Assembly: GCA_028753945.1 (NCBI GenBank)
Contig: JAPNXP010000007.1
Span: forward strand, 186,001 to 250,000
From: Hexactinellida sp. DTS-2022
Lineage: Eukaryota > Porifera > Hexactinellida
DNA length: 64,000 bases
Reading direction: 5' to 3'
Position 1 is the stretch's first letter. Each line of letters starts with the position of its first letter. Position numbers and translations under genes: made by a program. The notes beneath the pieces are model-generated. The model had not been told where the DNA came from and searched no databases. It worked only from the letters and a program-made list of their open reading frames with translations. Of this stretch, positions 1-10,660 are shown one piece after another.

Positions 1-256
1 TAAGTTTACAGATATAACGAAATGGAGATTTTCCCACAGAGCACTAAATACATCGAATATTATCCGCTTATAACGAAATGGAGATTTTCCCACAGAGCAC
101 TAAATACATCGAATATTATCCGCTTATAACGAAATGGAGATTTTCCCACAGAGCACTAAATACATCGAATATTATCCGCTTATAACGAATATCCGGATAT
201 AACGAAGGGATTTGCAGGTCCCAAGCACTTCGTTATAACGAGAGTTGACTATAATC
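1..256. repeat. Family A MITE with 56-bp tandem array
   Basis: The internal part of a CGTTATAACG-type MITE is repeated about three times with a 56-bp period (AATGGAGATTTTCCC begins near 21, 77 and 133). It ends with the usual family terminus near 240-253. The left end lies outside the window. Confidence 0.8.
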
Positions 257-343
257 TAATAGGAGAGTAATAGGAGTGGACCCCAAGTTGGGATATATGG
301 TATATTTCTGCATAAGTTTACAGATACAATTACAATCCGTTAG

Positions 344-3300
344 GAGAGTTCGAGTCCCTCCTCCAGGAGGTATACGAGACAGACCCCCCTCCCAACAGCC
401 CAGCTGTGCCAGCTGACCTGGTGCAGCTTAACACGGAGGGGGGTCCTGGGGCAGGAGGGGCTGAGGAGGTTACTGGGTGCAACTGTGGAGACGAGGAGTG
501 CAATATATTCGATGATAGCTCAGACAGCGACGGTTAGTTATATCATAGGTTAAAGCGGGGAATATTTATAAGCCTATAAAGGCAACTAAATCGGATATAC
601 TTATACTTCCCCCCAAGGATTTCTAGGGAAATAGCATTTATATTGGCTTAGAGTTATTCAGTAAAAATGTTGTTATTCTTCAAGAAGATAACTCGAAAAG
701 TGAAATAGAATCTATAGTATAATTATTTTCAGGTATTTAGCTATGGAAATCTTGTGAAAATCCATAAGTAATAATATAACCAGGCAGCTAAATTTTCGCG
801 CGCCTAGATTAAGTATGAAGTCGCTTTCACTCGCGTAGAAAAAGTTACCTTTAAAAAATACGCGCCTAGATGAATATGTATGAGCCTATAAAGTCAACTA
901 AATCGGACATATTTTCTCCACAGATGATTTAATTTGAGCGCGCCTAAAATACTAAATTTGTATACATTTATGGAGCATTTCTCGATTTTCGCGCTTATAT
1001 ATTTTTTCCTCCAAAATTACGTATCTGGATGAAACCCTGAATCATATGGGTCATGGGTCACAAATGTTGACCCATGGTCCACTCTGATACCTGTTTATAA
1101 GAACAAGAGGTGTATACAGTAGAGCCTCTGAACAACGGACACCTTGGGACCGGAACCGTTGTCCGTTATTTAGAGGTCGTCCGTTATTTAGAGGTTGCTT
1201 TTCTATTAGACATATGCTAAATATATAAATCCGTGCCACGAGGGTTGTCCGCTATTTGGAGGTTGCTTTTCTATTAGACATATGCTAAATAAATAAATCC
1301 GTGCCACGAGAGTGGTCCGCTATTTAGAGGTTGCTTTTCTATTAGACATATGCTAAATAAATAAATCCGTGCCACGAGGGTTGTCCGTTATTTAGAGGTT
1401 GTCCGCTATTTGGAGTGTCCTTTATGGGAGTGTCCGTTATGGGAGGCTCCACTGTATCACCGTATAGTACAGTACCCTTGTTATGCACCCTTAGAAGAGG
1501 TAGGCGCGACTAGCCACACCAGGAGCAAGGAGCACAGCAAGCGGAGAGCTAACACGGCGTACGGAATGGATGATGAGTTCGCGGGAATAGCAAACGAGAT
1601 CAGATTCCAATCTGGCATAATCAGAACTAAGCACACTCTATCACTGAAGAAGATAAATAACTGCTTTTCTGGAACAGATTTTGTTAATTACCTGGCTAGG
1701 AGAAAGGGGAAAAACCAGGAGGAATCCATTCAAGTAATAAATAGGCATAAATATTTGTTGTCTTATTGGGGTATAAATACAGTAGAACCTGGTTAGTATA
1801 AAGTACAGTAGAACCTCGTTAGTACGAACACGGTTAATACACAATTTGTTAGACTTCAAAGGATTTTCAATACAAATGACACCGCTTAATCCGAATTTCG
1901 GATAAGGCGAACAAATTTTGACGGTCCCTTGGTGTTAGTATTAACGAGGTTCTACTGTACATACCAACCAAGTTGATATCCAGACAAATTTTCTGCGCGC
2001 CTATATTTAGTTTGAGTTCGGTCACACGCGCCTAAATTTCTAAATTTGTATTAAGTTTATCAATTTTCGCGCGCAATTTTTGTTAAAATTTACGCGCCTA
2101 GAATAATTTATTTTCAAATTTACGCGCCTGGATTATACCTTGCATTCCATATGCCCATCTCGTTGTCTAGATAGGAGAACAGCTGTTACGTAGGAACTTC
2201 ATATACCACGTAACTCACGAGAGGAATTTCGATGCCAATGGCACCTTATACGCATTTCTAGACGACACCAATAAAAACGCTCTTAATGTTGTACAGGGCG
2301 AGATTCCCCTGAGGGAGCAAAAGCCAGCAATTATGCTAGCTGCAGAAATGAGAAGATCAATATTGGAATTGTATGGCGAGTTCTTAGTAGATGGGGGTAA
2401 TGCGGTTAATTATGCAGGTTAGTTAGTAGTAAACAACAATAACAACAATAACAACAAACAAATTAATAAATAAATAAGTAGGTAAATAAATAAACAAACG
2501 AACGAACGAAAATATAAACAAACAACAAACAAACAAACAATCGAACGAACGGACTAACTAACTAACTAACTAACTAACAAATAAATAAATAAACAAACAA
2601 ACAAACAAACTAACTAACTAATAAACTAACAGACAAACAAACAAACAAACAAACAAATAAACAATCGATCGAACGAACGAACAAACAACAAACAATCAAA
2701 CTAACTAACTAATAACCAAACAACCAAACAACCACAAACAACCACAAACAAACAAACAAACAAACAAACAAACAAACAAACAAACAATTATCTCTATAAT
2801 AGGTATAGCAGCGAGTGGGAAATTCCTATTGTACACTAAGGTAGCTGGGGAATTACAGAGAGTAGCAATAGGAGGCATGACCAGGGAACAAACTCTATCA
2901 TTCACGATTAATATCTACAATGCATTGGTTGTACACTCATTTGCAACACATGCACCTCCAAACAATCTACTTAAGAGATTCCTATTCTACGGGTCTGCAT
3001 GTTACATGATTGGAGGTAAGGAATGCGGTAAATGTATCAATTGTCCCAACTACTAATGTTAATGCAAGGCCTTAAATCGAATAACACACAGTGACACTAA
3101 TTAAACCTGTTATACGGACACCATCCTATATATATTACAAAATGATCAAAAAGCGTGACAAAGGGAGGGGATGAATAATTTTCGCGTTACGTAACGTTTG
3201 AACTACCCCTAGGGATCAATATATGTCCCATGGCCGTATACTCAAACTAGAATAACTCTGAATAAAGTGTGTAAAGGAACAAATGATCGTTACTTTCCGA

Positions 3301-4110
3301 AACACCTTTATGATGATGATGACATATCGAAAAATGTAAATGTAAAATTAAAAGTCCGATATACAGTCAGGTTCTTTATTCAAAGGACCAAAATGTGTTC
3401 ATAAGAGAGACTTTATAATAAGCGAACTCAACTTAATACAAACCCTATGTAAGTTGTTAATTTTCTGCTCACTCTAATAAAATTGTCCACTTTTCTAATA
3501 ATCCACGTATTTACTTGTCCAAATCAACTACATTTCTATATCTATAATAGTCCATGTTCTATAATAGCCCACTTTGGGCCATTTTCCCACTGGTGGACTA
3601 TTAGAGATAACAGAGTATATAAATATTCACTGTATTACATTAGGTTACTACTTCACACTGAATGACCTTGAAAGCGGTATACTAAGGGCTAACAGACGGG
3701 CAGTTGGTGCCCTGACAGTTCCATTCAGACGAAACGATCCCAGAGCTCAATATGCGCTTAGGGAAATAGAACCGCGAATACATTTCGCTTTGAACTGTGG
3801 AGCAATGTCATGTCCCCCAATAAGAACTTATTCCGCAGCAAATATAAACGAAGAATTGATGATATCAACTCAAGGATTCCTTGAGGGAAATAGTGGTGTA
3901 ATGGTTGATATGACAAAACGTGAAATGGTATTCTCAAAGATATTTCAATGGTATAAAGTAGATTTTGGAGGTACGAATGAAAGAGTTGTTGATTGGGTGA
4001 TTAATCATATGTTACCTGGAAATAAATGTCAGAATATGACTTCCCTATTCGAATCCGGACGTTATAAAGTTAAATACCAAACGTATAATTGGAACGTTAA
4101 TCATGCTTAA
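344..4110 (+). CDS. DEP domain plus DUF547 protein (5' partial)
   Basis: Five exons join in phase: 344-532, 1495-1733, 2171-2417, 2803-3015 and 3644-4110 (stop TAA). About 450 residues are visible, and earlier exons must lie before the window. Exon 1 encodes an acidic, Cys-containing linker (CNCGDEECNIFDDSSDSD). Exons 2-3 encode a DEP domain: NCFSGTDFVNYL is followed across the intron by IGEQLLRRNFIYHV. Exons 3-5 encode a DUF547 domain, with INIYNALVVHSF, the split motif IGG/YYFTLNDLESGILR and HFALNCGAMSCPP. The family joins DEP and DUF547 in many eukaryotes; its biochemical role is not settled. Two donors are GTTAGT rather than GTAAGT. The reading 344-537 ends in TAG, but the GTTAGT donor at 533 keeps the frame open into exon 2, so I treat it as internal. 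MITEs fill the introns. Confidence 0.85.
560..1035. repeat. Diverged GCGCGCC-rich repeat (family I)
   Basis: Degenerate copies of a repeat marked by TTTTCGCGCGCCTAGA and ACGCGCCTGGATGAAACC. The same motifs recur at 1981-2135, 17500-17650 and 59630-60000. No coding sequence is seen. Confidence 0.55.
1118..1458. mobile_element. MITE with tandem internal units (CAGTAGAGCCTC type)
   Basis: It begins CAGTAGAGCCTCTGAACAACG and ends ...GAGGCTCCACTG, which are inverted repeats flanked by TA. Inside, a unit of roughly 80 bp (ATTTAGAGGTTGCTTTTC... CCGTGCCACGAGG) is repeated about three times. It sits in the first visible intron of the DEP/DUF547 gene, and its right end is about 35 bp before the next exon. 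Confidence 0.75.
1806..1957. mobile_element. Family B MITE (CAGTAGAACCTCGTTAGTACG)
   Basis: Full inverted-repeat copy, CAGTAGAACCTCGTTAGTAC ... GAGGTTCTACTG, flanked by TA. It contains the family core AAGGATTTTCAATACAAATGACACC. Intronic. Confidence 0.8.
2418..2802. repeat. Intronic AAC/AAAC/AACT simple repeats
   Basis: The whole intron is built of (AAC)n, (AAAC)n, (AACT)n and (CGAA)n tracts between a GTTAGT donor and an AATAG acceptor. Confidence 0.85.
3362..3482. mobile_element. Family F MITE, partial
   Basis: Carries ACAGTCAGGTTCTTTATT and CTCAACTTAATACAAACCC, the core of the family seen intact at 11343, 37491 and 55372. The right half is rearranged. Confidence 0.65.
3481..3605. repeat. 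Short inverted repeat AATAGTCCAC/GTGGACTATT
   Basis: Contains TGGGCCATTTTCCCACTGGTGGACTATT-like sequence, with a second copy near 16590-16650. It lies just before the last exon of the DEP/DUF547 gene. Confidence 0.45.
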
Positions 4111-5139
4111 TAACTGCTAGGTTTAGCGTGTTTGTGTTTACTTGTTTACTCATATAGTATTGTTGATCTCTTTATGTTTTGCTAAAATGAATAATCATGT
4201 AACTTACAGGGAAAGGAGTTGTATAATTTGGAATGTTAATCAGGGGATTTATTAAGAAACTACAGTAAAACCTTGTAAATAGGAACACCAGGGGATATAT
4301 TAAGAAATTACAGTAAAACATATTATAATACTATTGATCTGTTATGTTTTGCTAAAATGAATAATCAAATTACAATAAATATATAGTATACGAAATTACT
4401 TATATAGAGCTCAGCTCTAGTAGAGTTCAGTTTTTCAGTATGTGTAGTATAATAGTACTGTTGATATGTTTATGTTTAGCTAGAATGAATTATCAAACTC
4501 AGTAAACATATAGTATATAGTACTGTTGATATGTATGTTTTGCTAAAATGAATAACCATGTAACTTACACTTGAGAAAGGAGGGGTTTCCTCCTCTGTAC
4601 TTCTTCCTGTCGGGTGTCAATCATCCCATAGGGGTACATGAATGGTACGGGGTACATCAAACCCATCTACATACAGACAGTAGTCACACACCAATTGTTA
4701 AGAAAATATAGTAAAACCTCGTTAATAGGAACACCAGGGGACCGTCTTAATATGTTCGTATTATCCGGAATTCGTATTAACCGCAGTCACTTGCATGCAT
4801 TTGTATAGGCTAGGGGAATTAAACCTTGTACTCCTTAACCGATATTTCCCTTATTCGTGTTTCTATTAACCGAGTTTACTGTAGTTCATTATAACGGCAT
4901 TTCTAATGCTTGTGGTTAATTAAGGATTCGTACAAATCTAAAACTTTGGCTGTGCATATTAGTGCATCTTGTTCAGATTACAACAGTTCCTATATATTAT
5001 ACCAAGCTTTCCTTACAACTGTCCTTATGTCGCTTTATGATACCTTATGTCGCTTTATGTTCTCATTTATGTTTTATAACAAGCGCAATATTAATTAATG
5101 AGTGCTATAAAATAAATAACAATATTGGGTGATAAAATA
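4111..5139. other. Intergenic, MITE debris only
   Basis: Between two convergent genes. It holds diverged family B' sequence at about 4709-4882 and then a non-terminal segment (4891-5090, TAATGCTTGTGGTTAATTAAG) that recurs at 35215, 45210, 52380 and, inverted, 42160. No coding signal is seen. Confidence 0.6.
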
Positions 5140-6560
5140 TTATACTGTAACTTCGGTATCATTACAATGAAATAGTAAATAAATCCTTTCTGAAATACGA
5201 GCCCCAATTTTCCGATTGTTTACTAGGATAAGTTTTAATAAATCCCGTTTGTCTTCTTCAGAATGACACTCCTTATAAGCATTAATGATGTGAGATGGTG
5301 TAGGATACTTGCTAACAATAACTGTAGCAATTTGTAGTGAGACACGAGACATTTGTATTAACTGATTTTTCCAAACTCTGGATTGATCTTCTATGGTTTT
5401 AACACCTCTACCTTTTTTAGGTGAGTGTGTTGAGAAACTGAATTTTCTCTCCCGTTTGTGAGCGAGCCCTTTGACACCTCTCATTATTCGAACTAAAATA
5501 TCTGAGGCTTCTAAAATGGTGTTAGAAATATGGAGAGTTAAGTGGAGTTTTATTTGATAGAAATTCTGTAGTGTATCAAAAGTGGCACGCGGCAAATCTC
5601 CTGGTTCTAGGTGTGAAAAATATTCACCAACTCCGTATATAAGTATCAACTTTTTCGTGCTTGAAAATTCTGCGATAATTTTTTCTAGAAATTCATTATC
5701 CATTTGGTATCTGTCTGAAAATTCTATCATGCTTAATACGATGCATGAATAGTCGCAATTAAGTCTCTTCTTTAATTCTTGTATCGCATTCAATTCTGAT
5801 AAAGTATACACTGTTTGTTGGCACTGAAAAAATACAGATTGAATTCCATGTTCAGATGTAGACTGTTCGAAAGTTACATTGTTGTTGGATACTTTTATTC
5901 CACTTTTAAGATGAGCTAGGAGGTGTTTGTCAAAACATTTTGTTGTTGTTATTATGTAGTTTAACTGTCGATGAGAATTATTATTCAATTTGTCGATTTG
6001 CTTTTGTTTTGATAGAACAGTGTCGAGTTTAACTTTTGGATCTGGTTGTTGCTGTTGTTGTTGTTGTTGTTGTTGTTGTTGTGTAGGTGTGTGTATTGGT
6101 GTTGTTGTTGTTGTTATTGTCTCGTCAAATCCAAATCTGTCCTTATGAACAGGCGTCGAATCAATGGAACTGAGAGGAGAAAATTCCAAATTAAAATCGC
6201 TAATACTTTCCTCAATTTGTTCATCCGACTTTAAATCTATAAATAGCGCTTTAGAAACACCCGATTTGGTTTTTGTTCCAAATTTAGAAACGTCACATTC
6301 CAAAGATGCATTCCTGAATAGTTTCAGGTTGTCATGGTGATTAGCTATAAATTCGGGAGGAGTAAGAGAATCTGAATCCGATTCGTTACTTGGTTGCCTA
6401 GGAAATAGCTCAGGAATGCTAGATATAGCTCCATCAAAATAGCGATTAATTGAAAGATTGACGTCACCTGTGATAAGAAAATCCTCTGTTACCATGGCAA
6501 CGTGATCTGGCTGTACCAAAGAACGAATAAACAAATCTGAAACAGGAAGAGACGAACAAG

Positions 6561-6591
<31 letters not shown>

Positions 6592-6756
6592 GTTTGTATT
6601 AATAAATTCCAGTTCAGGGAGATCAGAATCTGAGTCTGATGTTAGTATATATTTGTTGTTGTTTATTTTTGGTTTTATTATTATTTTAGAATTGTATATT
6701 TCTTCAAAAGGTGGGGTTTCCGACTCATCAGAAGAAAGATCGATTGTAACAGACAT
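5140..6756 (-). CDS. EME1: EME1-like subunit of the MUS81 structure-specific endonuclease
   Basis: A single open frame of 538 residues with no introns. The start is taken at 6756 (MSVTIDLSSDESE); the frame stays open upstream, but that part is not conserved-looking. EME1 is the non-catalytic partner of MUS81, which cuts branched DNA during recombination repair. The C-terminus is the clearest match: WKNQLIQMSRVSLQIA, then KYPTPSHIINAYKEC and RKIGARISERIYLLF, as in the EME1 helix-hairpin-helix tail. The middle (about 285-420) fits the inactive ERCC4-like fold. Residues 4-13 (TIDLSSDESE) look like a SUMO-interaction motif. The N-terminal half is disordered and contains two polyQ tracts encoded by CAA/TTG microsatellites. 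Length is close to human EME1 (570). Confidence 0.8.
6045..6120. repeat. (TTG)n microsatellite encoding polyQ in EME1
   Basis: TTG repeats in two runs, read as CAA (Gln) and ACA/ACC-rich Thr on the minus strand. A second polyQ-coding run lies at 6562-6590. Confidence 0.9.
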
Positions 6757-7015
6757 TATTAGCAAACCAAAACAATTAAATACACATTGAACTAGTATTA
6801 CATAAACTGAAGCTATTATATAATGTGGTTGCTTTATAAATATTGTAAAAATATGGGTTGTTTTAAATATAATTTGTTTGGACACGGTTATACGAGATTC
6901 CGGTTAATATTTACTTAGTTTCAATCCCTTTTAAAGTTATTTAGCACTCGTGACACCTGTTAATACGAATGTCGGCTAAGGGAACATATTATTTAGACGG
7001 TCTCTATAAATGGAA

Positions 7016-10000
7016 CTATAATATGGAATTGAAACTAACCGGAGGGAACATTTGTGGTGAATATCCTGACAGTTCTGTCATACAGGGTATCTGTGTTTGC
7101 ATTGAAGAATCTAAACAACAACAATAATATAACAACAACAACAACTACAACTACTAGGTACTACAACAACAACAACAATAACAACAACAATTTTTCCATG
7201 CAATAACTATAATAACACCAACAAAACAACACACAACAACAACAACAATATTTTTCTTTGCACAACAACAATAATTTTTCTTTGCACAACTACAACATAA
7301 CATAATTATCACAACAACAACAATAATAATAACAACAACAACAACAACAAACACAACAACACAACACACAGCACCTACCTCTATATACGCCTATATGCTC
7401 TCTATGCATGGATCCCATCTGCCCTATAGCATGGGACCCCCCTGTCATAGCAGGTCCCATGCCCCCACTGGGGTGTGCAGAGCTCTGGAAGGGAGACACC
7501 GGATATAAGGCGTGCGGCCCTATCCCACTGGAGGGGTGGAAGTGGGGACCTGTATATAGGGGAGGGTAGGGTAACATAAGGACTGTATATACTGGTTTTA
7601 ATGTATAGTGAACTCTCGTTATAACGAAGTGCTTTGGACCTGTAAATCTCTTCGTTATAACGGGAGTTCACTGTAGCTGTTAAAATGAGTTCATATTATG
7701 TAATCAAGTACAGTAGACTCTGTTAGTAGGAACACTTATAAGGGAAATATCAGTTAAGGAGTACAAGGTTTAATTCCCCTAGCCTATACAAATGCATGCA
7801 AGTGACCCGGTTAATACGAATTCCGGATAATACGAATACCCGTTAATTCAATCAAATTTATTTTTCCCTTGAGTATTCGAATTAACGGTTGTCGGTTATG
7901 TGGCATATGTATGCTACCTATATTGGGGAAGGCTGGCGTATGAATGAGTATGTGCGGCACATACTGTCCATACTGATTAGGCGCGTGTATATACGGATGC
8001 TTGGAGGATGGGATCTCATTAGATGAGGTGCTGGAGGGGGAATGGGACCTAACACCTCTATCGAGAGGTGGCGTATACCGAGAGGAATGGGATTGGCTAG
8101 GGGAGAGGTGTGAATGTTGTTTGGTGTCACTTGAGTGGTTAGAAGAGCCTCGCTTTGGTTTGGAGCTCTGTGATGATTGGAGGTCTGGCTGTATACGCAG
8201 TGGCACCCACTTCTTGCCTACACAGACAAGTATAAATAGGAAATCTTAACACAGGGATTCCAATCCTCTTTAGATATTATTGCTAGTCGAATACTGGATG
8301 CCGGTTATAAGGACATCGTTGGGAACTGCATATAATGTTCTTATAACCAGCATAATTATATAGGGTATACGGCAACCGTTTTTCCAGTAGAATGTTATTA
8401 TATCCGGCATCTACTGTAATATAGTCTCTCTATTTGGTGTTTGAGTTATACTACTGTTATAGTGCCTCCAAAAGGACAATAATGTCAGCACAGCTGTAAT
8501 TTTACATTTTTTGTTCTTATAGGCTACACTTTATAACCGGCATCCACTGTAGTGTGTATTAGTACTGTACCAACTTTGGTATACGTATAGTGCCTCCAAA
8601 AGAACATTGATGTGGGCACAGCTGTAATTTTACATTTTCCGCCTTTTTTTCGATACCAAAGTTGGTACAGTACTAGTACATACTACATACTACAGTGGAT
8701 TCCGATTATAAGAACAAAAAATGTAAAATTACAGCTGTGCCTTCAACATTGCTTATGTAGGCACTATATACTAAAGTTGGCACAGTAGTACTAAAACCGC
8801 ACTATACTATAACAGTATACTATAGGGCCTTACCAGTCATATTTAAATGGATCAGGTTGTACCATACTTACTATACTATTCATACCGAAATAACTTATGA
8901 AACCGTATATTTCTAGACCAGGTTTTCTTACATATACATTAGCAGGGCTTTGTTCTCAGAATTTATAGACCTTTCTGAAATAATTAACACCTTCATAGTG
9001 ATGATGACAGGGCGAAAAAATCCAAAATTGCAGCTGTTCCGATAGCATTTTCCTTGGAGGCACTACCAATTGCCCAACCAGTTTCCAACAAAAGATAGTG
9101 CCACCCAAGGGAAATGCGTCGGCACAGCTGCAATTTTTGATTTTTTTGCTTAGTTTGTATGGGCTTTTATATACCGTCTATATATTATAAATAAGGATGC
9201 TCTATCCATACCTGGTATGGCAATTAAAACACTACCTCTTTTCTTCCTCTTTCCAACCCCGGCCTCTCCATTATTGGACCCCTCAATAGCATCCACCCCA
9301 TTCTCCAACCCGAACTCCTCTCCCTCCTCTCCGTTGTAAGGCTCAGCTCTGTATTGCTTGAGTGCCGGCTTTGTTACGTCATCAGGTGTCAACTGTTTTA
9401 TAGCATCTTCGTTCTAACATACAGTAGACTCCCGTTAATGGAAGTTTATGTGTTTATGTGTAGTAATGTGTAGCAAGGAATTATCCAGGAGCTGAGACGC
9501 TCCTTGGAGTATGAATTTTGGAAAATTAGAATTTAGGAGAGCGAAAATTGGGAATCTTCTCCTATACCGTAACATTAATTTGTGATTTAGACGTATGCAA
9601 ATTGGATCAGACCAGGATTAGGAGCGTATTTACAAATGGCTGTATAATACACTGAGTGGACTCCGGTTAATAGAGTACCGGTTAATTGGTTCTACGATTA
9701 ATGGGTCGTTAGCCAATGTGTGACAGACCATCCTTGTATTGTAAAATGGTCGAAACACAGAGAGGGGGTATCATATTATAATATTTGCGTTACGTAACGT
9801 TTGAACGGAACCTAATTGGTTCAATAGTTGAGGGATTTAAAGAACGAAATTAAAGTTTGGTTTGCAATACTTTCGCTTTCGGTTAATTGGGTTATCCGCT
9901 TAATTCGCCAAACTACTCTCAGATTAATGTGAACCAATTAAGCGGAGTTAACAGTATACAGTATAATCCTGTTATAACCAAACAGGTCTCAATAACAAAC

Positions 10001-10327
10001 GTTATAAGCGGAGTAAACAAATCACTTGAAACCTTTAGGTGTAATAAATCGATTCGTTATAAGCGGAGTTCGTTAAACACATTATAATATGATTATATAG
10101 AGGGTATACAGACATTTGTATAACCTCGTTAAACAAGTATGTATTTTGGTTATTATATTAACAGTTAATGCAAATTGTAGGGATTGTCAACAAAGTCAAA
10201 TTGAACGCTAAAAACTCTGGAAAGTGTTGACAAAAACTCCCAACACCTTTTTATGAGGATGGATATAAACAACAATATACCTTGGTCTGTTTTTGTTTTC
10301 CTTTACCTTTAGGTTTACTACCTGCAT
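7016..10327 (-). CDS. Low-complexity protein with a LARP1-like KKWVPL motif (5' end not found)
   Basis: Five exons connect in phase on the minus strand: 10327-10281, 9413-9212, 8217-7918, 7591-7379 (or from 7582) and 7110-7016 (stop TAG). About 285 residues are visible. Order of content: a basic stretch (KPKGKGKQKQTK), an acidic and Gly/Glu-rich linker, KRKKRGS, then KKWVPLRIQPDL, a long Ser/Pro/His-rich region, a Pro/Gly/Met-rich region and a short hydrophilic end. KWVPL followed by a Ser-rich segment resembles the linker before the La module of LARP1. However, no La or RRM-like domain follows, because the gene stops at 7016. I could not find the start codon; the 10327 exon has an upstream acceptor. 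It could be a LARP1 relative or an unrelated disordered protein. Confidence 0.55.
7606..7673. mobile_element. Family A MITE, short deletion derivative
   Basis: Only the two ends remain: AGTGAACTCTCGTTATAACG ... CGTTATAACGGGAGTTCACTG. It lies about 15 bp upstream of an exon of the KKWVPL gene. Confidence 0.8.
7711..7895. mobile_element. Family B' MITE
   Basis: CAGTAGACTCTGTTAGTAGG at the left, then GGTTAAGGAGTACAAGGTTT and CTAGCCTATACAAATGCATG, the diagnostic core of this subfamily. The right end is degraded. Intronic. Confidence 0.7.
8290..8795. mobile_element. Family D and family G MITE cluster
   Basis: 8290-8413 is a family D element (GATGCCGGTTATAAGGACATC, TATAGGGTATACGGCAACCG). 8450-8795 holds family D ends interleaved with two palindromic family G copies (CACAGCTGTAATTTTACATT). 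Their order suggests nested insertions inside one intron. Confidence 0.6.
8890..9190. mobile_element. TATAGACGGTCTA element interrupted by a family G MITE
   Basis: The outer parts (TATTTCTAGACCAGGTTTTC at 8905 and GTATGGGCTTTTATATACCG at 9157) match the element at 44484-44632. The stretch about 9005-9146 between them is a family G palindrome, which suggests insertion of one into the other. Confidence 0.55.
9474..9656. mobile_element. Family H MITE
   Basis: AAGGAATTATCCAGGAGCTGAGACGCTCC at one end and GGCTGTATAATACACTG at the other. It contains TTAATTTGTGATTTAGACGTATG. Related copies: 46810, 50608, 54128, 61731 and 62912. Confidence 0.75.
9657..10130. repeat. Mixed MITE remnants between exons
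   Basis: Includes a TGCGTTACGTAACGTTTGAAC-type element (about 9700-9816) and diverged TTATAAGCGGAGT ends (about 9945-10075). No credible coding sequence is seen. Confidence 0.5.
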
Positions 10328-10660
10328 CTAGAGATAACAACAACAAATAATCCTCAAAATACAAATAGTAAACAAGTCAGTAAACAAATACAAATGTAGT
10401 TTATATAAAAATTTCTGATAAATTATTTAATGGTTTTTCCATTTGTAAATAAATTTAATAAATGATAAGTTTAATAAGTTCACGTTTTACAAGTATGTAA
10501 ACAACAGCCAACAACAATAATAAACAAATGATAAACAAACAAACAAACAACAACAAAATAATCTAGTAACAGTGATGAAATGTTATTGAAAGAAATTGAA
10601 AGAACTAAAATTTATGAACTATTCTAATCAATTGGAAAAGGGACCTAAAAAAGACAGTTT

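Noticed and set aside
1-250. Regular direct repeats resembling a CRISPR array
   Set aside because: The units are contiguous with no unique spacers and derive from a MITE interior; the genome is eukaryotic.
1641-1859. Minus-strand frame over the DEP exon
   Set aside because: It is the antisense shadow of the DEP-encoding exon and a family B MITE.
9887-10087. Open frame of 66 codons on the plus strand
   Set aside because: It runs through MITE ends (TTATAAGCGGAGT repeats) and has no coding character.
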